Part shown: positions 11,287-22,760 of the stretch, piece after piece
Layout of the letters: the number at the start of each line of letters is the position of its first letter
Numbering within the stretch: the stretch's first letter is position 1
Source: Oreohelix idahoensis
Taxonomy: Eukaryota; Mollusca; Gastropoda; Stylommatophora; Oreohelicidae
Assembly (NCBI GenBank): GCA_024509875.1
Contig: JAMPIV010006398.1
Location: forward strand, 124,001-188,000
DNA length: 64,000 bases
Direction of reading: 5' to 3'
Program-made: the position numbers and the translations under genes
The notes under the pieces: generated by a model
The model's input: only the letters and a program-made list of their open reading frames with translations
What the model was told of the DNA's origin: nothing
The model's database searches: none

Positions 11287-11445
11287 GTTGGTGGCCGGTA
11301 TTCAGACAAAAGGTTCGGGGAGTTTTCCTTAGGCAGATTGTGTGGACGGAGGACAGTTTCGACATTTCCTTCTCTGTTACTCTCCAGCATTCCGCACCGT
11401 AGAGAAGCACAGAAGGTACACTTCGCTTATTCTTGTACAGATTTC
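11287..11445 (-). pseudogene. LINE 'A' C-terminal region, right part
   Basis: Minus-strand translation gives SVLLYGAECWRVTEKEMSKL followed by SSVHTICLRKTPRTF, the conserved 'LLYGxExW' segment of LINE proteins just downstream of the RT domain. It continues, after removal of the LTR element and one GTTGG copy, into the tail at 2964-2640. The reading frame shifts near the insertion point, so the LINE was probably already dead or decayed later. Confidence 0.7.
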
Positions 11446-11459
11446 CAGAATTCGTTCAT

Positions 11460-11680
11460 CCACTCTGTATACTTCTGTTCTATGTGGTATATAGGCCCTT
11501 CAACAAATGTATGCCAGACCTCCCAGTGCTATGACATCAGCCTAAGATCTTATCTTGTTTTCTTCATCTCATTTATGTTCCTTTTTTTCAGTCACCATCT
11601 TCTTCCCTTACCTTGGGATTTCAACTGAAAAAGGTCTACCTTGTAATGTTATTAAATTGTTTCTTTATTGTATGTCCCAA
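11460..11680 (-). pseudogene. Second, unrelated LINE tail scrap
   Basis: Minus-strand translation contains NNITR, FFS, NPKVREEDGD and later WEVWHTFVEGPIYHIE. This matches the C-terminal end of RTE-like LINE proteins (NSITRQ..., then a terminal W-R-x-F-V-x-G-L block). Several stops are present. It abuts the LINE 'A' fragment and is either an older insertion or the target of one. Confidence 0.4.
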
Positions 11681-11699
11681 TCAACGCCAGCGTTTGCTT

Positions 11700-13199
11700 C
11701 TAAATAGATTTCCTCGATATAGATTTCTATTTATTTCTATTGTTGTGACGAGACGAGATTTTTTTCTCTCGCTCTCTCGATTTATTTTTCTCTTCTTCTC
11801 AATTCCTTCATTTTATTTCTTTAAACGTGTAGACATTGTATTCCTATTCTTACCTTAACGGTCCCTTCTGTCACCTAGTGACCTTGCACTAACCGGTCTC
11901 AAGACCACCTACACTCATAATTGCTCAGTGTATTAACTTTCACTCCTCCGCTTGTCGTAAATGTTTTTCAGATAGGTAATAGATGTTTGTAGTCCTGTCT
12001 GAGCAGAGGTCATGGTGATACTATGTGAGAGTAAGGTGTAGAAATAGTTTCTGTTTCACGCGGTGATCGTGTAAGAGAAACGACAGTCTCTGGGTTGAGT
12101 AATTTCTCTAATCCAGCCTATCGTACAACTATCTTTAAATCAGACGCACTTTCTCTCCTTATACAAAATACAAGTTACACTGCACCCCCGTGCACACAAT
12201 TCTGTGACAAATACGCACAAAACGTGAAAACAAACTATGGATAACAGATAGGGTAGGGGTTGACCAACACAATAACTTAAGGGTTAATTAAGTTTATTTA
12301 TCACTAGAACTTTACAACTTAAATCATATAAAACAATAGATCATGGTTTTACGGACAAAATGAGAATTAATCAAATAGGTTCTCCCCTCTGGTAAAGAAA
12401 AATAGAAGAAGATCCCAACAGAGGTAAATTCACCCAAAAGATCAAAAGTTAACAATAAGTGTATGGGATAGTCCGTAAAGAAAACAAAAGACAAGTCCCT
12501 AATCAATCTATCCCGTAAATACTCAGATTAATGAGAACAAAAGAGAAAAGATTTGTATGATAGTGGTTAACAACAGAAATAGGTTTCTTTCTCCGTTCAT
12601 TCAATTCACATACGTACAGCGGCCACTTTCATAATTCGCTTACAAATAGATGTTGCAGGCATTCCGAGGAAATAAACACTAATAAGTAACACGACTACTC
12701 AGTGTCATATTAATTTTTGCCAAATCCAGCCCCAGGCTAGCCGTAGTTGCTGACTGCACGTTTCACGGTAGTCGCTAGAGTTGGTGATTTAATTCTCCTG
12801 GGTAAAATACGGTATCTTTGCCTTCAGTTGGTTGGAGTACGGTTCATACGGGGTGGTCACCGACATAAGATGAAGAATACAGATATATTCTGTGTTGTCT
12901 AGCCTCTGACCGCTGAGACACTATTTGAAGTTACACAAATGTTGCTGACAATTTATTTGGCCACAGTTGGCTGATGAGATTGGAAAAAATGAAATCTGGT
13001 AATAGTTCTGGTCCAGTTAACCTTTACAATTATTGTTCTAGTTGGTGTCTCTCATAAAAAATGAAGAAAATGGACCGCACAGGTCATAGCCCGAAGACTC
13101 AACAATATTATAAAGTTTCTGGCTGCTTATAAGATTATAAGACTATAGAACGTAAGTTCATATGATCATAAGTCCGCTAGTACGCAGGTTTTGACCAGC
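11700..13199. other. No recognisable gene
   Basis: AT-rich sequence with short T-rich runs around 11760-11830 and no coding frame longer than about 80 codons. The part at 12240-12700 has the look of decayed repeat sequence, but no terminal repeats, tRNA-like promoter or known protein motif was found. Confidence 0.4.
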
Positions 13200-13200
13200 C

Positions 13201-13477
13201 TATATTATAGGACGTCGGCGTCTGTGGCCTAATGGATATGAACGCAGTTTCATAATCCAGATATACCAGGTTCGAAACCTGCTGCAGGCGGTTTGGTAGC
13301 AGATCGCTTTGTGTGGATTTTTAACAATGGTATAAGCGCCGTACCGTTCAGAAAGCAATGGCAAACTACTGAATGAAAAAATTGCCTAGAAAAATCACAA
13401 ACAGCCAATAAAAGCTGGGGTTGATTGCCACGTCCTGTAAAGGATAAGCAACTAACTTTAACTTTATATTATAGGAC
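13201..13477 (+). mobile_element. Complete tRNA-derived SINE with 13-bp target duplication
   Basis: The body (13214-13464, 251 bp) is bounded by perfect 13-bp direct repeats TATATTATAGGAC at 13201-13213 and 13465-13477. The head has a box A-like GTGGCCTAATGGATA and a box B GGTTCGAAACC, as in RNA polymerase III promoters of tRNA-derived SINEs. The middle contains GAAAGCAATGGCAAACTACTG and AAAATTGCCTAG, which resemble a conserved SINE central domain. The 3' end is a short TAACTT-type tail. The perfect duplication implies a fairly recent insertion mobilised by a LINE. Confidence 0.85.
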
Positions 13478-13479
13478 AG

Positions 13480-16140
13480 AAAATATAAACATTTAAAAAT
13501 AATATCAATATTATATCTACCACGTGTTAAAGTAAGCCCTCTTCACCGCTCCGTTATAAATTAGATTTAAAACACAAGGGTCTAGCTTATCCTATCGTTT
13601 TTTTAACGTGTGATATGAACACTAGTCATTTATGAACTTTACATAAAATGGATAGAAGTAAATAATATATATACCGTCAGTAGACAGTTATTTAATGTAT
13701 GTACTAGTCAATTTAAAACATCTCTTACTGGGAAATAGCGAGTAATTTTTACTTTACAGCTAGAAACATTTAGCTATAAGTTATTTAATACGTTATTCAA
13801 TTTAACACAGAAAATCCCAGTGAAATATAAATGAAAACTTTAAACACATTAAATCACTTAAGATGCTAGTATATTAATTACCACAAAACAGAAGAAACTG
13901 AAAATATCTCCACGAATATAAGAAGTACTATATACGAAAACTCTCATAATATCGAGCTAGTTATTCTCAGAATTCTCTGAGTGGCTGATATCTGAGCTAG
14001 GAGAGACGATGAATATATCTATGGATTCCGTTCTTTCGCTCCTTAATGCGAAAGTCACACCTCCGACCAGGGCCGGGCCAATTTGCCGTTCCATTCCTGA
14101 ATAAAAGGTAATTTCTTCACCTCTGCCGCCTCTCAGCTACGTAAGTAATTCCCTTGAAAATGTAACACTCCAAGTACGTCTCAGGCTTATCGCTCCGTTT
14201 CTCTGATCAAAGAACGATTACGCCGTAATGCTCACTTCGCTCTGTTCCACGTTCGTGCTTAATTGCCAGATGGCTCGCGTGTTAATTGCGATGGTGAATC
14301 AGGCGTTACTGTATAGCAAAAAATAAACTAGATGGGGAGGGGCAAAAGTGGATGATCACTGCTGCACTATTTCCATATGTGACACCGCTCATACCTCTTC
14401 TCCGTATGAATAGAACAGGCGTGTTCATTAAATCTTCTCTGCACACACATTCCAGTGCCGTCACCCAAAAATTGGATGATAGTATCATTTCATGCACCTG
14501 TGCGTGAATCGTTTGCCCGGAACAGATCGCCGGGGGTCCTGCAGTCCTTAATGGAAGTAAATGACATGGTGACTATTGTTGCAGGTAGTAGAGATGTAAT
14601 GGGTTTTTCACAGTCCCCGGTAAAGAAATGTAACTTAATCATTCATCTCTCCAAAATGGAGGATTACCGAAGTCGTGTTGTATCTTCCCCAGTTCTTTTA
14701 GGGTAGACTACACCAGGAGCTTCCGTCTTCATCGATGACGTCGAAACCTGGATCAGGGAAAGAGAACTTCCAACCATTGAGATAGACCTGCACCTAACAT
14801 CCAACCCTTTTCTTTCACGTGGAGAAATCAGGGAGTGACCAGGATTGCTGTCAGGAATCCAAGATAAGTGGCACTATCAAGAACCAACCACTTCTTCAAT
14901 CAAACTTAAGACATGTTCTATGGTGAATTATCAACAGTTTTGTAAACCACTATAACCACTATAAACACAACTTCATCAATGTCCTAATGCTGAAAGATAA
15001 GTAATCTTTGTTTTCAAACTCAAGTGAAATTCTATAAGTCCTGAGACAAACTGTCAGTAACTTTATAGACACTATTGCCATTTTGGCATTTTTTATTATC
15101 TTAAATTCGATACGTATTTGATTGATACATATTCTATATACCTGGCAGATTTTCTATTTTCATCAGTAAAGTTTCATTGTAATTTTCTAGATCGAAGATT
15201 AGTTATTGACTCTTCTTTGGTGTTACAGTGATGTCTAATACTGTAAGATTATGTCATATTTGTATTTATGTAATGGGGGCTCTGTCTAATAATTCAGTAC
15301 CTTACGGAAAAGTGTGGCCTGGATAACTACTAACTCTTAGTCTACTCCAAGGATTCTCAACCTGCTAAGAGACAGTTACTTTCCAGTATCCCTATTAATA
15401 GATCTGCCAGTGAATCTCACTCTAATTTCTTCCTGCGGAACTTATATTTATATTTTCTGCAGATTTTCTTCGAACCAAATTTCAGTGAGACTATCTTGGA
15501 CAGTCTTGGTACTTATTCATACATTCATTTTCTTCCATCTATTCATCAAGATAATCAGCCAGCCACAATTGTTCATGTTACAATGTGTGTATATGGGAGA
15601 ATTTGAGAAGGGAGATAAAGATAACAACAGTATATAACATAATAGTTGTTACACTGTTAGTGTTTTACAAGTAGCCGCATGGAAGAATTGCTGAGTCAGC
15701 ATGATTGAAAGACTGGGGTTCATTTAGGGGTAGGTAACACATGGTAGGAAAGAGTAGTAAGTCTGGCGTGAGAAGTTTAATTTAGGAGAAAGACGAAAAT
15801 TGTTTGAATGGAAGTAAGGAATGAGATTGATGAAGGATAAACAAAAAATCGAACAGTTTTTGATATTTATTTTTCTCTGTGTGTGACCTTTTATATGGTA
15901 ATAATTTTCGCTATCTTCAAAACACAACAGCAATCTTAAAATTAATAAATTTTTTATATCGTGAAATGCGCTGTATTTATTGCCATGATGTTTTTCTTTC
16001 TTGTGTGGATTTTCAGAGCCAGTTATTGTGAATTTGTATCCAGTATTCTAATTTTGTCTTTTATCTGATATTGTTTTCTGCAAAAGAGGGCGAGGTGACC
16101 TGCAAAGTCCAGATCTTCAGACTCTTCCTTCGTTATTCAC
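13480..16140. other. No gene supported; one unassigned 83-codon frame
   Basis: AT-rich sequence. An open frame at 14455-14706 (+) has mixed composition but no domain I recognise, no start context and no neighbours that support it. It is not called as a gene. The rest holds no repeat or promoter that could be named. Confidence 0.35.
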
Positions 16141-16169
16141 TTAATTCAATTTCTGGTGATTGATAACAT

Positions 16170-16290
16170 TGTTGTCGAAAATCTAATCTATGGCCAGTAA
16201 AGAGAAATGGAGACAAGGAGCATCCTTGTCGGAATCCAGATCTTATCCTATTTGGGTTGTATGTTGTCCTTCATAAAGAACTTTGCATTT
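16170..16290 (-). pseudogene. LINE RT scrap, motif B region
   Basis: Minus-strand translation gives TTYNPNRIRSGFRQGCSLSP followed by FLF. This is the 'GxRQGCPLSPxLF' RT motif of LINEs. Nothing recognisable continues on either side, so it is a fragment of about 100 bp. Confidence 0.55.
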
Positions 16291-16358
16291 AATTTTTTTC
16301 ACGTAAAAACGCAGCGAAAATTGAAGAATTAAAAAAGAACGCGATAACTCGCCACATT

Positions 16359-16740
16359 TTGATTTCTTTATGTGTTATTTTTGTTGTTAATTTCCTATTC
16401 TTTTCTTGTTCATCCTCCATTAACTTTATCCAATGTTGTCTTGATGATGTCATGAAAAAGCCAGCGCGCAAAGGAAGCGTATTAGTCATATTAGAAGGGC
16501 AATCTACTTTCATTGGACACGTTATCAACAGAGGTAAGCTAGAATATATTGAGACAACAGAAAAGATTGAAGAAAAAAGTAGACAGCGAACGACACACAG
16601 AGAAGATACAGCTTGACACTGTGGCATGGGAAGAAGTCAACAATAGAATTGATAAACTGCTCTGTGGACAGGAGGTTGTAAAGAGACATGATCACCTATG
16701 CTGCCTGGCTTGGAATTTGAAAAAGTTGCTTTGACTCCAG
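16359..16740 (+). pseudogene. LINE C-terminal scrap
   Basis: The plus strand encodes STFIGHVINRGKLEYIETTE followed by KIEEKSRQ, resembling the 'GHVxRxxxLE' C-terminal segment of RTE-like LINE proteins. A second frame then gives WHGKKSTIELINCSVDRRL and RDMIT, the end of that tail. The frame is shifted between the two parts. Confidence 0.45.
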
Positions 16741-16779
16741 GAAAGAAAGAGACAAGATTGGATAACACCAGAAAGTTAA

Positions 16780-18349
16780 ACACCAACAGAAGTGAAAGAG
16801 GTAAAACTTCAAACCCGTGCCAAAAAAGGGAAATTTCTGGATGACCTTGCAAGACAGGCAGAAGAGGCAGCACTGAGAAATGAACAAAGCACAGTTTATA
16901 AAATAATTAAAACGAACAGCGGAAAACGAGGTGCAAATAATATAACGTTAGTAAGAGACAAGCAAGTAAATCACATCACCACAACACAAGGGCAGGAAAC
17001 GAGATGGGCAGAGCACTTCAGAGAAACACTGAATAAGGAACCACCAGAGACGCAGCAGAGGCTGAAAGTGACCTAAACGTAAATACAGACATTCCACGAA
17101 GAGAAGAGTTGGGTACCCGAAGAGCAGCAGCTGGGAAACGTTTTCAAGCCATAAATCGAGGATTCCTCAGCAAAAGAGAAGTTGGCAAGAAGACGAAGAT
17201 GGCTGTATACCGCTCTGCCTATGTCCCAGTCTTGACGTATAGATGCGAGTCATGGGCAATGACTACAACCCACAAAAGCCAGATTCAAACCTCAGAAATG
17301 AGGTATCTGAGGAAGGTGGTTGAAGTAACAAGAAGAAACATGGTCTGCAACCAAACGGCACATCAAGGCCTAAAAACCCAACATCTGCAGACCCAAGTAG
17401 AACAGTCCCAACTGAGATGGTTTGGCCGTGTCTGCAGAATGTGAGAAGATCGGCTACCACGGCAAGCATGGTAAACTAAGAGCCAGGGATCCAGACCTCC
17501 AGGACGACCCAAAGTCCGCTGGGAGGACAACATTAGACAATCTTTGAAAGACCGAGGACTAGAATAGAACCAAGCAAGGAGGAAGACAGCTGATAAGATA
17601 GTATGGCGCTCTCTCTTCCAAACCTCTACACCTCACGGTAGAAGAGGAATGACTAAGTAGTAAGTAGTAGAAGAAATCATCACAGCTATCAAAGTGTTGA
17701 AGAATTGAAAAGCGCCTGGTCACGACTATTTAAATGCTGAGTTATTCAAGCAGACACTGAACTAGCAGCAGAACTATTAGAACCACTATTTGCACAAGTC
17801 TGCAAAACAGAGAACCACCAACGGAATGGAGTAAAGGAATAATTGTCAAATTGCCCAAGAAGGGCGACCTTGTAGACTGCAACAACTGGAGAGGAATTAC
17901 TCTCCTCTCAGTTCCCAGTAAAATACTAGGCATGATAATTATCCAGAGAATTTCAAAAGCAGTAGACCATAAACTGAGAAAAGAACAAGCAGGATTCAGA
18001 AAGAACAGAAGATGTGCAGATCATATATTCACCCTCAGAAACATCATAGAGCAGTGCTCAGAATGGCAGAGCCAGCTATAAATTAACGTTGTTGATTTTG
18101 AAAAGGCTTTTGACAGCATTCACAGGGACAGCCTATGGAAAATAGTGAGGGCTTATGGAATTCCTAGCTGCTTTGTTTCCATTATAAAAAGCCTCTATTC
18201 TAACTTTACATGCAGTGTTGGGTTGAGCAATCTAACTTTCGAGGTGAAGACAAGTGTACGACAAGGATGCCCCTTATCAACAACTTTATTTTTGACAGTC
18301 ATAGACGGGGTGATGCGCCAGACAACAGAGGGCAGTCCAAGAGGAATTA
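16780..18349 (+). pseudogene. LINE 'C': linker and RT domain, split by LINE 'B' and Tc1
   Basis: The endonuclease-RT linker is at 16792-17090 (FLDDLARQAEEAALRNEQST, WAEHFRETLNKEPPE). It resumes at 17669 with the RT domain: GIIVKLPKKGDLVDCNNWRG, ITLLSVPSKILG, KEQAGFRKNRRCADHIFTLR, INVVDFEKAFDSIHRDSLWK (motif A), VRQGCPLSTTLF (motif B). Two insertions interrupt it: LINE 'B' at 17107-17668 and a Tc1 transposon from 18350. The catalytic FADD box and the C-terminus are not seen beyond the Tc1. In-frame stops occur at about 17715 and 18080. Endonuclease sequence upstream is missing, so the copy is 5'-truncated. Confidence 0.75.
17107..17668 (+). mobile_element. LINE 'B', 5'-truncated 3' end inserted in LINE 'C'
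   Basis: Encodes the C-terminal region of a LINE: GTRRAAAGKRFQAINRGFLS, KMAVYRSAYVPVLTYRCESW, QVEQSQLRWFGRVCRM, then after a stop DRLPRQAW and a GRP-rich stretch. It ends with CCTCACGGTAGAAGAGGAA and a tail of AAGTAGTAAGTAG. The hexamer AGAAGA lies on both sides of the insertion and is single in the reconstructed LINE 'C' context, consistent with a target duplication. Other family members are at 29354, 29808, 36689 and 61828. Confidence 0.72.
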
Positions 18350-18970
18350 CAGTCGTGGCCAAAAGTTTAAGACCACTTAGTAAAAAATGGATATTTCCAT
18401 ACTGCTACAGATTGTTGCGTCATCCGCTATTTTAGGGCACACTAAAAGCAATCATTGCAATCTATTGCATCATCCTAACAATATAAAATGTGAAAACACA
18501 GACTACACAGAACGTGATATTTCTGTTCGAATTAGCTGTAGCAAGACGGCGGTTCACAATGCGAGCACCAGGTACCAATTGGACGGTACTTTTCTGACAG
18601 AAAGAGAAGTGGTCATCCTAGAAAAACAACCCCTAGAGACGACCGGGTAATCAAATCCATCGTTTCACACTCTCCAACAGTTTCATGTAAGAAGATACGA
18701 TCTTGTGAATCACTATGGAGACGCGAAGAAACAAATTCACTGCCGCCGCTATTTTAAAGCTGATCTGGTGCAGGTTTAATGCAAGGGGAGCAGCTGGAGT
18801 GATGGTTGCATGCTCCTTAAGAGGAAAAGGGACATGGGAGGTTGCATAGCCATAAGGGTCAGCATGTGCGAAGTATTTTGCTTGAACACCTTTGGTATCT
18901 CACAGATATGACTCAACTACTTCTGTACGAAGTTAAGATGTTTTGATACAGGCATACCAAAGTCATTTGT
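18350..18970 (+). pseudogene. Tc1-like DNA transposon, transposase relic
   Basis: It begins with a Tc1-type terminal repeat, CAGTCGTGGCCAAAAGTTTA, preceded by TA (18348-18349), the canonical target dinucleotide. Downstream frames encode an N-terminal helix-turn-helix segment (RDISVRISCSKTAVHN, RSGHPRKTTPRDDRVI) and later a catalytic-region scrap (AAGVMVACSLRGKGTWEV). Frameshifts and an internal deletion remove most of the catalytic domain. The matching right terminal repeat was not found, so the right boundary is approximate. Confidence 0.65.
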
Positions 18971-18984
18971 GAGAGAAAAAATTG

Positions 18985-19720
18985 CAAACAAAATTGATGA
19001 GGTCACCCTCCAAGAAGAATGGAAACACATCAACTCTTTTCCTAGAATACCATCACATTACTGTAAAGCTATCTCTAAAAGCGTACATTGAAAAACGTCT
19101 TAAGCTGAGCAAGATGTATGGGCTTTATGTTACCCATTGTGAAGAAAAAGACATCCAGCATGTAAAAAAAAACATAAGCATGATTAAATATTCAATACAG
19201 AATTCAACATTAGTTTCCTATCCTCAAAGAAAGACAGATGTGATAGATGTGCACTAGCAAAGGTAGAAATATGTCTGAAGATAAAGAAGAATTAGAAATA
19301 CACCGGAACATCGTTGAAAAAAAGCTGAAGCTGAAAGAGAAAAGGACTGAAATAACAAAAGCAAGCCAGTGCTTTGTTTTGACTTAGAAAATGTGTTAAC
19401 CCACCCAAAATGAAGTGTTCCCATTTTTCTTCACAAACACAAGCTGTGACATTCAACGTGACTGTCACTTTGCCATTGACAAGGAAATCTTACTTTCCTT
19501 TGTTTCATGAAATAGGAAATGGGAGATCTGGAAACAATATGAGGAAGTTATTAGAGATCATCATATACTCACAGAGATGACTCTTTGGTCACATGCATGT
19601 GTACCACAAAATATGAATTCTATAATGACTCTAGCTCTGGCATTGTTTCTTTAATAACATCCTCAGATTACACTTCTGATTCAGCAGTGCGGAGAACCTG
19701 CTCATAGTTCCACCCAAGAA
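18985..19720 (+). pseudogene. Degenerate member of a transposon-associated family of unknown function
   Basis: Across several shifted plus-strand frames the following appear in order: HINSFPRIPSHYCKAISKS, LKLSKMYGLYVTHCEEKDIQ, IFNTEFNISF, KKDRCDRCALAKVEICL, and later NPPKMKCSHFSSQTQAVTF. This order (SHYC box, SKMY helix, FNxxFNxSF, KKDxCDxC cysteine pair) matches a protein family I have seen widely in invertebrate genomes as uncharacterised, transposase-like proteins. I cannot give it a reliable name. At least four frame changes make it a pseudogene. Confidence 0.5.
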
Positions 19721-19800
19721 GTGGGCAGTGTCCATTACGTGATTCAACGACACGTCAGGCACTGTGAAATATAATGTTATCACCTGCCACTATTTAACTG

Positions 19801-20465
19801 TGGTGGGGGGGAAGGTGTTAGCTGGCTACCCCTCACCAACAGGGCATTACCACTGTTGTACAGATTTAACTACGACACATAAACTGGCTCGTGTAGGCTA
19901 TGACGATACAACAATGGGTGACATAAGGAACTAACGCTTCTGAACAGCTAATATCCCTTTTATTAACAAGAACACAACTTGGCCACACACGGCCTAATGA
20001 AATGTCAATATATAAATAACTGCCGCAACAGGGAATGAACATATAATATCAGTACGCAAGAACAGGCAATATGGCTACCTAACTCCTACGATGAACATCG
20101 CTCCATGTAGCAGCGAACCAACATAGTACTAACGACTATCAAAATTACGTATAACCAATTCTCAGCTTACACAAAAATCATTACTGAGCAAATAATCACT
20201 TCCCTAGAATAAATATCACCAACATAAGACTAATCTGGCGGGCACTGTATCATGATATTCAATGAAATATGGGCCGCATCAAGCAAGCATAGAATCTCGT
20301 CCTCACAGGACGGCGGTCCGATCACTAATCAATCTTTCGCGCTCAAACGCTTGGCGCCCGAATTTCCGATGGTCACATGACCCGGTCGTTCGGCTCTTGT
20401 CGTCGGCTTCCGACCGACTTGCCTTGTCACTAACAAGCAAGCGGCCACAAAATAGCTCGGTGACA
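19801..20465 (-). repeat. 3' LTR of the deleted Gypsy element
   Basis: TG...CA repeat of 665 bp. On the element strand it is preceded by the polypurine tract GGGTGGTTGGGGAGGGGG. Its last 115 bases recur, with a small deletion, at 21138-21237. Confidence 0.68.
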
Positions 20466-20606
20466 TCCAACCCCCTCCCCAACCACCCTGAAGAAAGAAA
20501 ACGAAGTTATCTTCCACCCGGAGGGTGCTAGGGCCGAGCCGCATATTCACCAGACTGTGATATACAATAATAATACGCCATAGGACGCTCCTGTCCGTTC
20601 CAAAAT

Positions 20607-21128
20607 TTACAATCGAGACAGAGCGTCCGCTACCACATTCTTTACTCCTTCGATTGGGATAATAGTGAAATGGAACTGCTGGAGCAATAGTGCCCAGCGT
20701 ACCAACTTTGCAGTGGTAGACTTTGCTGACTGCAAAAATAGCAGCGGTTTATGATCTGTTTGGAGGAAAAAATGAACTCCTAACAGTATCTCGCCAACTT
20801 AGAGACAGCCCATACAATAGCCAGGTATTCCCTTTCGATCGTGGAATACCTTGTCTCTGCCGGCAGCAACTTCGGACTGACGTACAACACCGGATGAAGT
20901 GACCCTTCCTGGTCCTGCAATAAACAGGCCCCAATGCCTACTGACGAAGCATCGGTGTGTAAGACGAATGGTTTGCGCAGGTCAGGTAACAACAGGATAG
21001 GTTTTCTAGAAAATACATTTTAAATTTTAGTAAGGGCATTTTCACACTCTGTCGACCATATTATCCTGTTGGGTTTACCTTTCTTAGTAAGGGAGCTAAG
21101 TTCATCCGCAAGGGAGGAGAAATGAGGA
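20607..21128 (-). pseudogene. Gypsy RT connection and RNase H remnant
   Basis: Minus-strand frames encode FSSLADELSSLTKKGKPNRI (RT thumb/connection), LRKPFVLHTDASSVGIGACL, YSTIEREYLAIVWAVSKLA and, after a frameshift near 20770, TDHKPLLFLQSAKSTTAKLV ending NVVADALSRL and a stop. The catalytic Asp of HTDAS and the Glu of EREYLA are present. The stop lies only about 110 bp from the polypurine tract, so no integrase follows RNase H, as in the 2970-11286 element. Confidence 0.78.
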
Positions 21129-21241
21129 ATACAAACCCTTGGCGCCCGAATTTCCGATTGTTCGGCTTTCGTCGTCGGCTTCCGACCGACTTACCTTGTC
21201 AATAACAAGCAAGCGGCCACAAAGTAGCGTTGTGACAACTG

Positions 21242-22300
21242 TCCTCTTAGTTTGATTAAAAGACTAACAGAAATGAACAACACGCTATTATGCAGGGAAA
21301 TACATTCTTTGACTACTAAGAATGTGTACACACAAAACAAACAAACAAACAACAAAATTACTCTTATCGAACTTTCCATTTACATGCATAAGACAGCTGC
21401 AGATATGCTCATCTGCATACAATTGAATACAAGCTGTGTCATTCAGCCACAAAATGAACTGCAGTATCATTAAGATCTCGCAAGAAGATCCACTGGAGCA
21501 TTCCTGTGCCAAATGAAGTAATCGTAAGGAAACTGAAAGCGTGACCTATGGCAACCGAGAAAAGAAACAAATCTGAAGATACATGCTACATTTGTACAGA
21601 GATTTCATGAGCACCCTGCTTAAATCATGATTTCTCTGTAGTTTTTTCCTCATATTCTTATTTTATGTAAATGTGTAGCAAAATTGTGTTCATTTAATTC
21701 AGTAAATAATAAACATTGCTCCTTTGTCTTTTATTGTTGGCCTGCGTGAACGAGCATGTTAAAGTGAATGTTTGTGAGAGGAAGAACAACCTTACCAGGA
21801 AATAGCCTCCAAACTCTCACCATTTTCTAGAGGTGTAATCGTAAAGAACATAGAAATACATTTTTTTTAAAGCAGATGAACATCTGAGAAGAGAACAGTA
21901 AGAATTAAGCTATTGATTTGAACTGAGGTTCTCTTAACCCGCCACAGACTGTCTTCACCAGGACACTAGAATGGAATAATTCTGCCACTGTAAGGCACGT
22001 ATATGGAGACAGAGACAGAATTAAGAAACCAACTAGGAACTGAATAATTCTGTTGGCACATTATTCTATCTCCAACCGGAAGTTGCTTATAATTATTTTT
22101 TGAAAAATGTTTTTCATATTCTAATTTTTTATTTCAAAAACATTCAAGTTTCGATCATCGTGCAAAATTTCATTGTAATGTGATAAATCCTTCATGTTCA
22201 ACTGATACCCCCCAAAACTTTTGATGCGTATTTTTCAAAACATGCTTCAGTGAAGATGGCATAAAGCTGTAATAGGGTGACGAGATGTTATCAGTAGAGT
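21242..22300. other. No recognisable gene
   Basis: AT-rich interval containing a short (ACAA)n run near 21330 and otherwise unremarkable sequence. No frame above 75 codons carries a recognisable motif. Confidence 0.4.
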
Positions 22301-22304
22301 CAAC

Positions 22305-22470
22305 TAGAACGATGATATAGTTGTGGTGGGGGATTTCAATGGAACAGAAAGAAAGACAAGAGTATCACAAGAAATATACCCAAAAGCGTTCAATGACACC
22401 TCAACAGAACGTAACACCAATGGAGAAGACCGTATCAGTTTATACACTGAGCACAAACTAACGTTAATGA
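22305..22470 (+). pseudogene. LINE endonuclease scrap
   Basis: The plus strand encodes DIVVVGDFNGTERKTRVSQ, the GDFN catalytic box of an APE-type LINE endonuclease. Similarity fades after about 50 residues. It lies on the opposite strand just left of the full-length LINE that begins at 22680. Confidence 0.5.
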
Positions 22471-22675
22471 TAATCCAACTACAACACAGCAGCCAAAAAA
22501 CACGTGACTCAGGACAGACAACTTCAGCTTGCCACGAAGTTTCACGGCAAAATTTGACGCAACAAGTTTTAAAAAAATTGGTTTTATCACCTTTGACAAA
22601 GAATCCGGAACAAGAAGTGCTGGAAGTAAGGATATAGTAGAAACCAACGACTTTGAAAAGAAATATGGAAAATCG

Positions 22676-22678
<3 letters not shown>

Positions 22679-22746
<68 letters not shown>
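22679..22746. repeat. (AAT)n microsatellite, the LINE 3' tail
   Basis: About 22 uninterrupted AAT units start directly at the left target duplication. On the coding strand they follow the LINE 3' end, so this microsatellite is the retrotransposition tail and not an independent repeat. Confidence 0.9.
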
Positions 22747-22760
22747 CATAGCCCCTTCAG

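Larger units (their letters stand above)
19797..21241 (-). mobile_element. Internally deleted Ty3/Gypsy element with 4-bp target duplication
   Basis: ACTG at 19797-19800 and 21238-21241 flanks an element starting TGGTGGGG (19801) and ending GTGACA (21237). The left LTR is about 665 bp (19801-20465). The right LTR is cut to its last 100 bp (about 21138-21237), sharing TTGGCGCCCGAATTTCCGAT and the CGGCCACAAA stretch with the left one. Between them is only an RT-RNase H remnant. The deletion joined the pol fragment to the right LTR. Confidence 0.72.

Noticed and set aside
14455..14706. 83-codon frame as a host gene
   Set aside because: No recognisable domain, no supporting neighbours and no compositional difference from the flanks.
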